The position numbers and the translations under genes are program-made. This document shows, one piece after another, positions 31,827 to 40,671 of a stretch of DNA of 64,000 nt (position 1 is its first letter; each line of letters begins with the position of its first letter). The notes under the pieces were generated by a model. It ran no database searches. It was not told the DNA's origin and worked only from the letters and a program-made list of their open reading frames with translations. This stretch comes from DASUPK01 sp963747425 (GTDB lineage Bacteria > Actinomycetota > Thermoleophilia > Solirubrobacterales > 70-9): the NCBI GenBank assembly GCA_963747425.1, contig CAVVFJ010000011.1:100065-164064 (forward strand). The letters are read 5' to 3'.

Positions 31827-33501
31827 GGGCGGAGACCGGCTGGGGCTTGCCCAGGTGGTAGCCCTGGGCGAAGTCGACGCCCAGCTCCTGGACCATGTCC
31901 ATGGTCCGCTGATCCGTCACGAACTCGGCGACGGTCTTGATGCCGAGGCCCTCGCAGACGTCGACGAGCGCCCTGACGATGAGCTGATCGGTCTGGCTCT
32001 TGGGCAGCTCTCGGACGAATTCGCCGTCGATCTTCAGATAGCTGATCGGCAGGTGCTTCAGGTAGTAGAAGGACGCGTATCCCGAGCCGAAGTCGTCGAG
32101 CGCGAAGCGGCACCCCACCCTGGAGAGGCTCTGCGCGAAGAGGCGAGCCTGCTCGATGTCGGCGACCGCTGCGGTCTCGGTGACCTCGAAGATCAGGCTG
32201 GCCGGATCGATTCCGCTGGAGGTGAGCTCGCGCCGCACCTCGTCCGGGAACCTGGTGTCGCCCATCGTCTTCCCGGAGAGGTTGACCTCGAGCGTGAGCT
32301 CGCGCCCCTCCCTGTTGTGGGCGGCGATCAGCCGCACGGCCTGCTGGGTGACCCATCGGTCGATGCCGCCGATCAGGCCGAAGCGCTCCGCGGTCGCCAG
32401 GAAGGCGGCGGGTTGCACCAGGCCGCCCCCCTCGTCGCGCATCCTCACCAGCACCTCGTGCTGCGTGGTCTCGCCGGTCTTCAGGCTCACGATCGGCTGG
32501 CTCACGAGGACGAACAGTCCCCGCTCGGTTGCCTCCCGCACCCGCTCTGACCAGGCGCGCCTCTCGTCGCCCTCGGCCCGGCTGTTGGGCTCGTACCCGA
32601 TCGCCCGGTCGCGCCCGGACTCCTTGGCGGTGTGCATCGCCGTCTCGGCCTCGGCAAGTAGCTCGGTGCCCATCACCGGCCGCCCGTCGAGCGCGGTCAC
32701 GCCGGCGCTCAGCGTGACCCGCATGGCCTCGCCCGCGAGGACGAAGCGGTGGTTGCGTGCGATCTCGAGGAGCTCCTCTGTCAGCTCGAGGGCCTTGGGC
32801 ATGTCGGCGGCGTGGACGAGAATCGCAAAGGCGTCGCCTCCGACGCGGGCGAACACGTCGGTCTTGCGCAGGCGCTTCTGGACCAGCTCGGAGAGCTCCA
32901 CGAGCAGCTGGTCGCCGGCCTCGACGCCCAGCGTCTCGTTGACGTACTTGAAGTTGTCGACCCCGAAAGCGATCACGGAGCCGGGCGTCCCGTACCGAGC
33001 GGCATGCAGGACGTGCTCGGTGAGGGCGCGCTCGAACCCGATCCGGTTGACGAGCTCGGTGAGCGCATCCTGGTCGGCCATCAGCTTCAGGCGGGCCTCG
33101 GCGAGCTTCCGCTGGCGGATGTCGTGCGCAACCGCCGCAACCGAGGGCGCCTGCCCGACGCGGACGTCGCTCAGCGTCAGCTCGATGGTCGTCGACGAGC
33201 CGTCCGCCCTGCGGGAGACGACCTCCCGCCGATCGCCCAGCAGCGGCGCCTTCTCGCCGGCGTCGAAGCGGGCGAGAGCGTCGATGTAGTCGTCCGCGAA
33301 CGGCTCACTCAGCAGGCTCGGGAACGCGCGTCCCTTGAGCACCGCGGCGGGCTGTCCATAGAGCTCCTCCGCGGCGGCGTTCGCGTAGGCGATCACGCCG
33401 CCCCTGTCGAGCAGCAGGATCGCGTCTGGAAGGCCCTCGAGCAGGGCGATTGTCGGCGCGTGACCGCTGTCCGCGGCCACGGCAAGGCGGGTGGACTTCA
33501 C
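31813..33501 (-). CDS. PAS-GGDEF-EAL protein with degenerate GGDEF motif
   Basis: 562 residues: PAS sensor (about 18-130; LLDRGGVIAYANAAAEELYG), GGDEF-fold domain (about 145-300) and EAL domain (about 310-555). The cyclase signature is changed to GGDAF, so c-di-GMP synthesis is unlikely. The EAL site looks intact: EVLVR, EVNLSGKTM, FEVTET, LDDFGSGYASF, LKIDGEFV and the late GYHLGKPQP. So it is best read as a c-di-GMP phosphodiesterase with a regulatory GGDEF domain. It converges on the preceding gene with a 14-base overlap. Confidence 0.88.
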   Translation of the reverse strand: MKSTRLAVAADSGHAPTIALLEGLPDAILLLDRGGVIAYANAAAEELYGQPAAVLKGRAFPSLLSEPFADDYIDALARFDAGEKAPLLGDRREVVSRRADGSSTTIELTLSDVRVGQAPSVAAVAHDIRQRKLAEARLKLMADQDALTELVNRIGFERALTEHVLHAARYGTPGSVIAFGVDNFKYVNETLGVEAGDQLLVELSELVQKRLRKTDVFARVGGDAFAILVHAADMPKALELTEELLEIARNHRFVLAGEAMRVTLSAGVTALDGRPVMGTELLAEAETAMHTAKESGRDRAIGYEPNSRAEGDERRAWSERVREATERGLFVLVSQPIVSLKTGETTQHEVLVRMRDEGGGLVQPAAFLATAERFGLIGGIDRWVTQQAVRLIAAHNREGRELTLEVNLSGKTMGDTRFPDEVRRELTSSGIDPASLIFEVTETAAVADIEQARLFAQSLSRVGCRFALDDFGSGYASFYYLKHLPISYLKIDGEFVRELPKSQTDQLIVRALVDVCEGLGIKTVAEFVTDQRTMDMVQELGVDFAQGYHLGKPQPVSALRDG

Positions 33502-33549
33502 ATAGAACTATCGGCACAAGGCCGCACCGCGCTTTAGACTCGCGCCTCC

Positions 33550-34503
33550 TTGCCCGGCAACGGCAGCGCACCGAGATCATCGTCGCCCTGGCGCCCGCTG
33601 GTGAAGGGCGCGGCGGCGGCTGCGCTTGCGGCGGCGTTCGTCGTCCCTCTGATTCGCAAGAAACGTCGCATTCACCCGGCCGTGACCACGGCCGCCCTCG
33701 CAGCGGGACCGCCTGCGCTGGCCGTCCTGAGACCCCGGAGCAAGCTGCGCGACGCCGGGATGTACGCGCTCCAGATGTGGGCGTTCGTGCTCGGGCACGA
33801 GCTCCCCTACGACAACCCAGAGAGGGCTGAGAGCCGGCTGCGCGTCGGCTACCCGATCCGGGTGGATCGGGTGCTCGGCGGGGGAGAGCTCCCCAACGTC
33901 AGGCTGCAGCGAGCTCTGGGCGGGCTCGGCAACAGGAACGTGATCAACCGGTTCCTCTGCTGGGTCCACTGGTCCTGGTTCTTCGAGCCCCACGGCGCCC
34001 TCACCTACATCCTCGCCCGCGACCAGGAGCAGTTCGCGCGGTCCGCGAGGCAGATGTCTGCCGTCTATGACCTCGGCTGCATCGTCTACGCCGCGGTCCC
34101 GACCGCCCCGCCGTGGTGGGCCTCCGAGGAGGGGCACACCGACGCCAAGATCCGCCGGATCATGGTGGAGGTCGGCGAGGAGGAGTGGGGCAAGGCATGG
34201 CCGGTCCTCTACGACGCTCTGGGCGGGAACCCCTGGGCGGCGATGCCCTCGCTTCACTTCGCGACCTCGTTGATGGCGGCGCTGCTGCTCTCCGAGATGG
34301 GGGTGCGGGAGGGCCTCGCCGGATGGGCCTACGCCGGGACACTCGGCTTCGCGCTCGTCTACCTCGGCGAGCACTACGTGATCGATCTGCTCGCGGGCGC
34401 GGCTCTCGTATTCGCGATCCGCAGGGGAGAGCGGTACGCCGAGCCGCTGGCCCAGGCCGTGAGTAGGGCGTTGCAGCAGCTGGAGCGCATCGCGACCGAG
34501 TAG
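33550..34503 (+). CDS. PAP2/AUR1-like membrane phosphatase-transferase
   Basis: 317 residues from TTG 33550 (the start is uncertain). Several membrane helices are seen and two catalytic PAP2 motifs: NPWAAMPSLHFATS (motif C2, about residue 225) and YLGEHYVIDLLAG (motif C3, about 275). The layout matches AUR1/inositol-phosphorylceramide-synthase-like enzymes more than soluble phosphatases. It should act on phospholipid or isoprenyl phosphate headgroups. The next gene, 23 bases on, is a membrane flippase-like protein. Confidence 0.78.
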   Translation: MPGNGSAPRSSSPWRPLVKGAAAAALAAAFVVPLIRKKRRIHPAVTTAALAAGPPALAVLRPRSKLRDAGMYALQMWAFVLGHELPYDNPERAESRLRVGYPIRVDRVLGGGELPNVRLQRALGGLGNRNVINRFLCWVHWSWFFEPHGALTYILARDQEQFARSARQMSAVYDLGCIVYAAVPTAPPWWASEEGHTDAKIRRIMVEVGEEEWGKAWPVLYDALGGNPWAAMPSLHFATSLMAALLLSEMGVREGLAGWAYAGTLGFALVYLGEHYVIDLLAGAALVFAIRRGERYAEPLAQAVSRALQQLERIATE

Positions 34504-34526
34504 CCCCCTTTGCGAAGATTGCCCAT

Positions 34527-35681
34527 GTGAGGGAGGAGCGCCCGCAAAGCGCTCAGGATCACGAGGAAACCGCCCGCGAGATGGTCGCGGAGGCTGAGCC
34601 CAGCTTCTTTGCCGACCCGAAGCGCCTGATCCAGACGGCGGTCGCCGTCGTCCTGCTGCTGGTCGCGATCTACGTCCTGATCCCGAGGCTGTTCGACCTC
34701 CAGGACGCGCTCGGGAAGATCTCGGAGGGAGACCCGGTGTGGGTGGCACTCGGGGTCGTCTTCTGCATCGCGATGTTCGCCGCCTACGTCGCGCTCTTCC
34801 GCGGCGTCGTCGGCGAGAAGGTGATCCACCTGGAGTGGGCGGAGAGCTACCAGATCACCATGGCGGGCCTGGCGGCCACCCGCCTCTTCTCGGCGGGCGG
34901 AGCCGGCGGCATCCTGCTCACCTACTGGGCACTGCGCAAGGCGGGAATGGAGCGCCGCCAGTCGGTCTGCCGGATGGTCGCTTTCCTGGTGGTCCTCTAT
35001 TCCGTCTACCTGCTGGCGATCATCGTCTTCGGAGTGCTGCTGCGCACCGGAGTGCTCTCCGGTGAGGCGCCGCTGTCCGGCACCGTCATACCGGCGGCGC
35101 TCGCCGCGGTGGCCATCGTCATCGGCCTACTGATGGCCCTTCTCCCCGACGACTTCGAGCGCCGGATCGAGCGCCACGCCTCGGGTCGCTTCGGCGTGAT
35201 CGCCAGACGGCTCGCCACGGCCCCCGCCACCTTCGCGCAGGGGACCCGGACCGCCATCGCGTTCGTCCGCCATCCCAGCGCGGGCGCGTTGGCATTCGGC
35301 GGCGCGATCGGCTTCTGGGGCGCGAACATCGCGATCCTCTGGGCCAGCTTCCATGCGTTCGACGTCTCGGTTCCCCTGGGGGTCGTGATCCAGGGCTTCT
35401 TCCTCGGGATGGTCGCCAACCTCTTCCCGTTCGCCCCGGGAGGCGTCGGGGCCGTCGACGCCGGGATGATCGGCGCCTTCGTCCTCTTCGGTGTCCCGAG
35501 CGCGGAGGTGTTCGCCGCCGTGCTCACCTATCGCGTGATCGCCTTCTGGCTGCCGATCCCGCCGGGGATCGTCGCCTTCTTCCAGCTCCGCAAGACCGTC
35601 AACCGCTGGGAGAGCGAGGGCCGCGAGCGCCCGGAGCCGGTCGGAGTGGGGAAGCCGGAGACGGCGGCGGCCGGCTCGTAA
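34527..35681 (+). CDS. Lysylphosphatidylglycerol-synthase-like membrane protein (UPF0104)
   Basis: 384 residues from GTG 34527, with about eight membrane helices. The family blocks WAESYQITMAGLAATRLFSAGG and NLFPFAPGGVGAVDAGMIGAFVLFG are typical of the UPF0104/AglD2 flippase half of LPG synthase. There is no GNAT-like transferase half, so lipid translocation rather than lysine transfer is the likely job. Pairing with a PAP2 protein suggests cell-envelope lipid metabolism. Confidence 0.82.
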   Translation: MREERPQSAQDHEETAREMVAEAEPSFFADPKRLIQTAVAVVLLLVAIYVLIPRLFDLQDALGKISEGDPVWVALGVVFCIAMFAAYVALFRGVVGEKVIHLEWAESYQITMAGLAATRLFSAGGAGGILLTYWALRKAGMERRQSVCRMVAFLVVLYSVYLLAIIVFGVLLRTGVLSGEAPLSGTVIPAALAAVAIVIGLLMALLPDDFERRIERHASGRFGVIARRLATAPATFAQGTRTAIAFVRHPSAGALAFGGAIGFWGANIAILWASFHAFDVSVPLGVVIQGFFLGMVANLFPFAPGGVGAVDAGMIGAFVLFGVPSAEVFAAVLTYRVIAFWLPIPPGIVAFFQLRKTVNRWESEGRERPEPVGVGKPETAAAGS

Positions 35682-35694
35682 CAAAGGAACACCT

Positions 35695-35791
35695 GGCGCT
35701 ACTATAAAAAGTGAAGTAAAGAAGAGTCCCACATGAACGGCGACCACGAAAACCGTCGCCGAATCCACAGGTAGCCTCCGGAAAGGGCCAG
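35695..35791 (+). promoter_or_regulatory. AT-rich promoter region upstream of trxB
   Basis: The only AT-rich patch nearby, CTACTATAAAAAGTGAAG at about 35699, could hold the -10 of trxB. GGAAC lies about 20 bases upstream of GTG, vaguely like a SigR promoter but without the right -10. The ribosome binding site GGAAAGGG (35780-35787) is clear. A 13-codon frame (35733-35774) also occurs; I cannot say whether it is translated. Confidence 0.35.
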
Positions 35792-36811
35792 ATGAGCGAC
35801 AACGAGACTGACAAAGAGCGGGTCGAGAACCTGATCATCCTCGGCGGCGGCCCCGCCGGGTATACGGCTGCGCTCTACGCCGCTCGCGCGGAGCTCGAGC
35901 CACTCGTCATCGAGGGCTTCCAGTGGGGCGGGCAGCTTCAGAACACGACCGACGTGGAGAACTACCCCGGCTATCCGGAGGGCGTGATGGGCCCGGAGAT
36001 GATGAATCAGTTCCGCGCCCAGGCAGAGCGCTTCGGCGCACGGTTCATCACCGACGACGCCACCGAGGTCGAGCTCACGGACGGCGGAATCCAGACCGTC
36101 CGCGTCGGCAAGGACACGCATCTGGCCAAGGCCGTGGTCCTCTCCATGGGAGCGGAGCCCAAGCGGCTCGGTATCCCCGGGGAAATCGAGCTCGGCGGAC
36201 GCGGCGTCTCAACCTGCGGCGTCTGCGACGGCGCCTTCTTCAAGGGCGAGGACGTGGCAGTGATCGGCGGCGGCGACTCGGCGATGGAGGACTCCATCTT
36301 CGTCTCCAAGTTCGCCAAGAAGCTCAGCATCGTGCACCGGCGCGACGAATTCCGCGCGTCCAAGATCATGCAGGAGCGCGCCCGGGGCAAGGAGAACATC
36401 GACTTCGTGACGCCGTACACCCCGGTCGAGTTCGTCGCGGGCGACGACGGCAAGATCGCCAAGATCCGCCTCGAGCACGCCGAGACCGGCGATCAGAAGG
36501 AGATCGAGGTCGGCGGAGCCTTCGTCGCGATCGGTCACCGGCCGCGCTCGGAGCTGGTCGAGGGCCAGGTGGACCTGGACGAGGAGGGCTACGTCGTGGT
36601 CGATGAGCCCTCCACCAAGACCAAGCTCGGCGGGGTCTTCGCGGTCGGCGATCTCGTCGACCACACCTATCGCCAGGCCGTCACCGCCGCCGGCAGCGGG
36701 ACCAAGGGCGCCCTCGACGCCGAGTGGTACCTGCGCGACATGCCGCCCGACCCCGAGGAGCACTGGGGCAAGAACACGGGCGCCATCGTCGAGGCAGTCG
36801 AAGCTTCCTAG
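35792..36811 (+). CDS. trxB: Thioredoxin-disulfide reductase
   Basis: 339 residues with a good ribosome binding site. FAD-binding ILGGGPAGYTAALYAAR at the start, the redox pair CGVCDGAFF (Cys about 140 and 143), the NADPH fold VAVIGGGDSAMEDSIF, and the FAD C-terminal block GVFAVGDLVDHTYRQAVTAAGSG. It reduces thioredoxin with NADPH in the cytoplasm. Its C-terminal tail is about 20 residues longer than E. coli TrxB. No trxA follows; the next gene is a P450. Confidence 0.95.
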   Translation: MSDNETDKERVENLIILGGGPAGYTAALYAARAELEPLVIEGFQWGGQLQNTTDVENYPGYPEGVMGPEMMNQFRAQAERFGARFITDDATEVELTDGGIQTVRVGKDTHLAKAVVLSMGAEPKRLGIPGEIELGGRGVSTCGVCDGAFFKGEDVAVIGGGDSAMEDSIFVSKFAKKLSIVHRRDEFRASKIMQERARGKENIDFVTPYTPVEFVAGDDGKIAKIRLEHAETGDQKEIEVGGAFVAIGHRPRSELVEGQVDLDEEGYVVVDEPSTKTKLGGVFAVGDLVDHTYRQAVTAAGSGTKGALDAEWYLRDMPPDPEEHWGKNTGAIVEAVEAS

Positions 36812-36828
36812 AACCGACCGGGTCCTAC

Positions 36829-36869
36829 TTGACATACCGGTCGGTATCTGATCAGATACCGGGGGGTAT
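36829..36869 (+). promoter_or_regulatory. TetR-type operator and promoter of the P450 operon
   Basis: TTGACA (36829-36834) overlaps ATACCGGTCGGTAT (36834-36847). A second ATACC-GGGG-GGTAT site follows at 36856-36869. Between them CGGTATCTGATCAGATACCG (36842-36861) is a 20-base perfect palindrome. ATACCG/CGGTAT half-sites are typical TetR targets. The operon's own TetR gene (38840) is the likely ligand-gated repressor. The run of G before the ATG (36861-36866) may serve as ribosome binding site. Confidence 0.75.
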
Positions 36870-36873
36870 GTGA

Positions 36874-38256
36874 ATGGAGCTCGCCACCGCTGACATCTCC
36901 ACGGCCCCGGCGACGCGAACGCCGGAGCTGCCGCCCGGCCCCGACTGGTCCATCCTGAAGGCCACCCGGCGGTGGTGGCGCCGGCCGCTGCAGACACTCG
37001 ATCAGTGCCATTCGCGCTACGGCGACATGTTCACCTACCGGCTTGCGCACGAGGGGACCTGGGTCTTCCTCGCGGATCCCGAGGCGATCAAGCAGGTCTT
37101 CACGGGCGACCCGCGGCTGCTGCACGCCGGCGAGGCCAACATCGCGCTCCTGCCCGTGCTGGGCGAGCGTTCGGTTCTCCTCCTCGATGAGCCCGCTCAC
37201 ATGAAGGAGCGCAAGCTGATGCTGCCGTCCTTCCACGGCAAGCGCATGCAGGCCTATCGGGATGTGATGGCGCAGGTGGCGTCCGAGGAGATCGATCGCT
37301 GGCCCGCTGACAGCCCTGTGCGGATGCGTCCCCGGATGCAGGCGATGACGCTCGAGATCATCCTGCGGGCGGTCTTCGGCGTCGATGAGGGGGAGCGCCT
37401 GACCCGTCTCCGCGACGAGCTGCGGCGCACGCTCAACCTGCTCTCCAGTCCGCGCCGGGCGGCCTTCATGGTGCTTCTGGGCCCGGAGCGGCTGCGGCGC
37501 TTCCCGCCCTTCAGGCGGAACATGGAGCGGATCGACAGTCTCCTCTTCGAGGAGATCGACGCCCGCCGCGGAGCCGCCGACCTCGCCGACCGTGACGACA
37601 TCCTCTCGCTGTTGCTCCAGGCCCGCCACGAGGACGGCGAGTCGATGAGCGACACGGAGCTGCGGGACGAGCTGATGACCCTGTTGGTTGCGGGGCATGA
37701 GACGACGGCGACGGCGCTCTCCTGGGCCGTCGAGCTGCTGGCCAGGCATCCCGCCGAGCTCGACCGGCTCGAGACGGAGATCGCGGCCGGGGAGGACGCC
37801 TACCTCGACGCCGTGATCAAGGAGACCCTCCGGCTGCGCCCCGTGATCGCCCTGGTGCTTCGCAAGCTGGTGGAGCCGATGGAGATCGGCGGCCGGCTGC
37901 TCCCCGCAGGAGTCTCCGTGGCGCCCTCGATCTACCTCGTCCACCGCCGACCTGACGTCTACCCGGAGCCCGAGCGCTTTCGCCCCGAGCGCTTCATCGA
38001 GCAGGGACATGAAACGGGTGGCGCCTCGGCTTCGCCTGCGGCGCCCCCTCCCACCACCTACACCTGGATCCCCTTCGGCGGCGGCGTCCGGCGATGTCTG
38101 GGCGCCGCCTTCGCGGAGTTCGAGATGGCCGTGGTGCTGAGGGAGCTCGTCGCCCGGAGAAGGTTGCGGCCGGTGGGCGAGCCCGAGCATTCGGTGAGGA
38201 GCACGATCACCAACGTCCCGAACAGAGGGGCGGAGGTGCTCGCGGTGCCCCGGTGA
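36874..38256 (+). CDS. Cytochrome P450
   Basis: 460 residues. Oxygen-binding I-helix LLVAGHETTATALSW (about residue 270), K-helix KETLRLRP (ExxR), meander PERFRPERF and the heme-ligand loop TWIPFGGGVRRCLGA (axial Cys). A short Gly/Ala/Pro-rich insert (GGASASPAAPPP, about residues 382-393) lies in the meander-to-heme loop and is made by a palindromic repeat also found at 3.6 kb. The gene is first in an operon with a cyclase and TetR regulator. No ferredoxin partner is nearby. Substrate is unknown. Confidence 0.95.
   Translation: MELATADISTAPATRTPELPPGPDWSILKATRRWWRRPLQTLDQCHSRYGDMFTYRLAHEGTWVFLADPEAIKQVFTGDPRLLHAGEANIALLPVLGERSVLLLDEPAHMKERKLMLPSFHGKRMQAYRDVMAQVASEEIDRWPADSPVRMRPRMQAMTLEIILRAVFGVDEGERLTRLRDELRRTLNLLSSPRRAAFMVLLGPERLRRFPPFRRNMERIDSLLFEEIDARRGAADLADRDDILSLLLQARHEDGESMSDTELRDELMTLLVAGHETTATALSWAVELLARHPAELDRLETEIAAGEDAYLDAVIKETLRLRPVIALVLRKLVEPMEIGGRLLPAGVSVAPSIYLVHRRPDVYPEPERFRPERFIEQGHETGGASASPAAPPPTTYTWIPFGGGVRRCLGAAFAEFEMAVVLRELVARRRLRPVGEPEHSVRSTITNVPNRGAEVLAVPR
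38016..38047. repeat. Palindromic repeat copy B inside the P450 gene
   Basis: GGGTGGCGCC, then TCGGCTTCGCCTGC, then GGCGCCCC. The 18-base core CCTCGGCTTCGCCTGCGG equals copy A (3574-3591). GGCGCC at both ends can pair, with GGC-TTC-GCC inside. It is in the P450 reading frame and adds about 11 residues to a surface loop. Confidence 0.6.
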
Positions 38257-38843
38257 GCACGGCGGAGCACACCTTCCTGTTCTGTGACCTGGTCGGGTTC
38301 ACGGCGCTGACCGACTCGGAGGGCGACGAGCGAGCTGCCTTGGTGGCGGCCGGCCTTCAGGAGCACGTCCGAGCAGCGGCGGCGGCCAACGGCGCGGAGG
38401 TCGTCAAGGCGATGGGGGACGCCGCGATGATCCGCTGCGGCGATCCCTCTCCGGCGGTTCTGCTCGCCCTGCAGCTCGTCGAAGACGTCGAGTCCGATCC
38501 GGCTCTCCCCCCGCTCCGGATCGGCGTCCACACCGGCTCTGCCATCGGTCACGAGGGCGACTGGTACGGGCGGGCCGTCAACGTCGCCTCCCGCCTCTGC
38601 TCGGTCGCGGGCGGAGGGGAGGTGCTGGTGAGCGAGGCGACGCTCGCGGCCGCGGTGGAGTTGCCCTCGATCAGCGTCGGCGAGCGGCGGCTGCACTGGC
38701 TCAAGAACGTCACCGAGCCCGTGGCGGCGCGCGCGACGGAGCTCGACCGGCGGGCCGGCCGGCTCTCGAGCATGCTGGAGTCGATTCCGCACCGCCTCGG
38801 GTTCGGGCTGGGCAGCCATGTCACCGCGGGCGGCGCCCGATGA
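38253..38843 (+). CDS. Class III adenylate/guanylate cyclase domain protein
   Basis: 196 residues from GTG 38253, overlapping the P450 stop by GTGA. Metal-binding Asp in FLFCDLVGFTAL, second conserved segment VVKAMGDAAMIRC, nucleotide-binding Asn/Arg in GRAVNVASRLCSVAGGGEVLVSE. No membrane or sensor domain is present, so it is a stand-alone catalytic unit. A cyclase coupled to a P450 and a TetR regulator is unusual; perhaps it signals the presence of the P450's substrate. Activity is inferred from motifs. Confidence 0.83.
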   Translation: MSTAEHTFLFCDLVGFTALTDSEGDERAALVAAGLQEHVRAAAAANGAEVVKAMGDAAMIRCGDPSPAVLLALQLVEDVESDPALPPLRIGVHTGSAIGHEGDWYGRAVNVASRLCSVAGGGEVLVSEATLAAAVELPSISVGERRLHWLKNVTEPVAARATELDRRAGRLSSMLESIPHRLGFGLGSHVTAGGAR

Positions 38844-39517
38844 GCCCGCAGCTCAGCCGCAAGGAGAAGCAGGCGAAGACCCGCTCGTCGCTGCTGGCCT
38901 CCGCGGCGAAGCTGATCTGCCGCAAGGGCATCTCCGAGGCATCGGTCGAGGACGTGGCCACCGACGCCGGCTACACGAAGGGAGCCTTCTACGCGAACTT
39001 CAAGAGCAAGGAGGAGCTCTTCCTGGTGATGCTCGACGAGAAGTACGCCGCCGAGCTCGAGCGCATCGAGGCCACCCTCCCGGGTGAGGATGCGGCGGCC
39101 GAGGAGGTACGAAGGTCCGCAGAGGAATTCATTCGCTTCGCCTGGGCGGACTCGCAGTGGCCGAAGCTCTACATCGAGTTCACGATTTACGCCTCGCGCA
39201 ACCCCGACTTCCGCGAGGAGCTGGCCACCCGGAATCGAGCCATGCGCGACCAGATCGCCGAGGTGATTCGAGCGTGGGCGTCCGACCTTCCCGGTGAGCC
39301 GCCATTTCCCTACGAGGACGTGGCCATGATGCTGCACTTCATGGTCGACGGGTTCTTCATCGGCCGGCTGGTCGAGCCGAGTCTCAGCGAGGAGCTCTAC
39401 ACCGCGATGGTGACGACGTTCTTCCGCGGCATCGGCGCGTCCGCTCTCGGGCTCGACCTCGAGGCCATCGCCGAGGCTCAGGACGCGAAGTCGCGCAAGG
39501 CGGGCGCGGGCCGGTAG
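38840..39517 (+). CDS. TetR-family transcription regulator
   Basis: 225 residues, start overlapping the cyclase stop by ATGA. The N-terminal helix-turn-helix is SVEDVATDAGYTKGAFYANFKSKEEL (about residues 33-58), preceded by the family's positive AAKLICRKG helix. The rest is the ligand-binding helical domain. It is the last gene of the P450-cyclase-TetR operon and very likely binds the palindromic operator at 36834-36869. The inducer is unknown. Confidence 0.93.
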   Translation: MSPQLSRKEKQAKTRSSLLASAAKLICRKGISEASVEDVATDAGYTKGAFYANFKSKEELFLVMLDEKYAAELERIEATLPGEDAAAEEVRRSAEEFIRFAWADSQWPKLYIEFTIYASRNPDFREELATRNRAMRDQIAEVIRAWASDLPGEPPFPYEDVAMMLHFMVDGFFIGRLVEPSLSEELYTAMVTTFFRGIGASALGLDLEAIAEAQDAKSRKAGAGR

Positions 39518-40671
39518 GCCTCGCCCTCCAGCTCCCGCATCTCCTCGAGTACGCCGAGCGCGCGGCTCCAGCCGAGCCGCTCTCCCCACTCGAGCGGCCC
39601 GATCGGCCAGTTGTAGCCGAGCCGCATCGCCGTGTTGATGTCATCCGCGGACGCCACCCGTTCGCCCAGCGCGAAGCAGGCCTCGTTCGCGATCGTCGCT
39701 CCGAGCCGCGTCAGGACTCTCGGCGCGTTCTCGCCGGCGACCTCGATCAGCTGGTCCTCGTCGAAGATCGGCCGCTCGCCAGGGAGGTCCGGATCGCGAG
39801 GGCGGTGCGGAGTGTCCTTCTCGTACGTGTAGAAGCCGCGACCAGTCTTGCGGCCCAACCTGCCCGAGGCCACCATTCGCTCGTGGATCGGGGTCGGGCG
39901 CCAGCGCGGCTCGCCGAAGGACTGCTCCCAGAACGACTTCGCCACGGCGAAGTTGACGTCGATGCCGATCAGGTCCATCAGCTCGAAGGGCCCCATCCGC
40001 AGCCCGGCGCCGAGCCTGACGATCCGGTCGATCTCGTCGTGTGGCGCGATGCCACCGCCGAGCATCCTCAGCGACTCGAGGAAGAACGGCCGCACGCAGC
40101 GGTTGGCGACGAAGCCGACCGAGTCCCTGGCGCGGATCGGCGTCCGGCCCATGCCCCTCGCCACCTCGGCGGTCAGCTCCAGCGCCGGCTCCCCGCTCTC
40201 GTCACCGGCCACCACCTCGACGAGCTGCATCAGCGCCGGTGGGTTGAAGAAGTGCATGCCGACGATCCGGGCAGGCTGGGGGATGGCCGACGCGATCGCG
40301 GTGACGGACAGGGAGGAGGTGTTGGTGGCGAGCACGGCGTCCGGGCCGCAGACCGAGGCCAGTCGCCCGAACAGATTCCGCTTCACGTCCAGATCCTCCG
40401 GCGCAGCCTCGATCACCAGGTCGCACTCCTTCAGGACCTCGACGATCGTGTCCGTCTCGACCCTCTCGAGAGCGTCGATCGCATCCTGCTCGCGCCAGCG
40501 GCCCCGCTCGGCCCCGCGTCGGAGGGCACTGCGGAGCTGCTCGAGGCCGTTGCTGAGCGCCTTGCTGTCCAGCTCGTAGATGACCGTGCGATAGCCGCCG
40601 AGCGCCGCGATCTGCGCGATTCCGGCGCCCATCGTCCCCGCGCCGACGACGCCGACTCGCTCGACCGTCAT
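39478..40671 (-). CDS. 3-hydroxyacyl-CoA dehydrogenase (3-hydroxybutyryl-CoA type)
   Basis: 397 residues from ATG 40671, overlapping the acyl-CoA dehydrogenase stop by ATGA. NAD-binding GVVGAGTMGAGIAQIAA at the start, catalytic region GMHFFNPPALMQLVEVVAG, VGFVANRCVRPFFLES and the C-terminal helical domain (HERMVASGRLGRKTGRGFYTYE, and NWPIGPLEWGE), which is present in duplicate. It converts (S)-3-hydroxyacyl-CoA to the 3-keto form. It is the last gene of the thiolase operon and overlaps the end of TetR by 40 bases convergently. Confidence 0.93.
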   Translation of the reverse strand: MTVERVGVVGAGTMGAGIAQIAALGGYRTVIYELDSKALSNGLEQLRSALRRGAERGRWREQDAIDALERVETDTIVEVLKECDLVIEAAPEDLDVKRNLFGRLASVCGPDAVLATNTSSLSVTAIASAIPQPARIVGMHFFNPPALMQLVEVVAGDESGEPALELTAEVARGMGRTPIRARDSVGFVANRCVRPFFLESLRMLGGGIAPHDEIDRIVRLGAGLRMGPFELMDLIGIDVNFAVAKSFWEQSFGEPRWRPTPIHERMVASGRLGRKTGRGFYTYEKDTPHRPRDPDLPGERPIFDEDQLIEVAGENAPRVLTRLGATIANEACFALGERVASADDINTAMRLGYNWPIGPLEWGERLGWSRALGVLEEMRELEGEAYRPAPALRDFAS

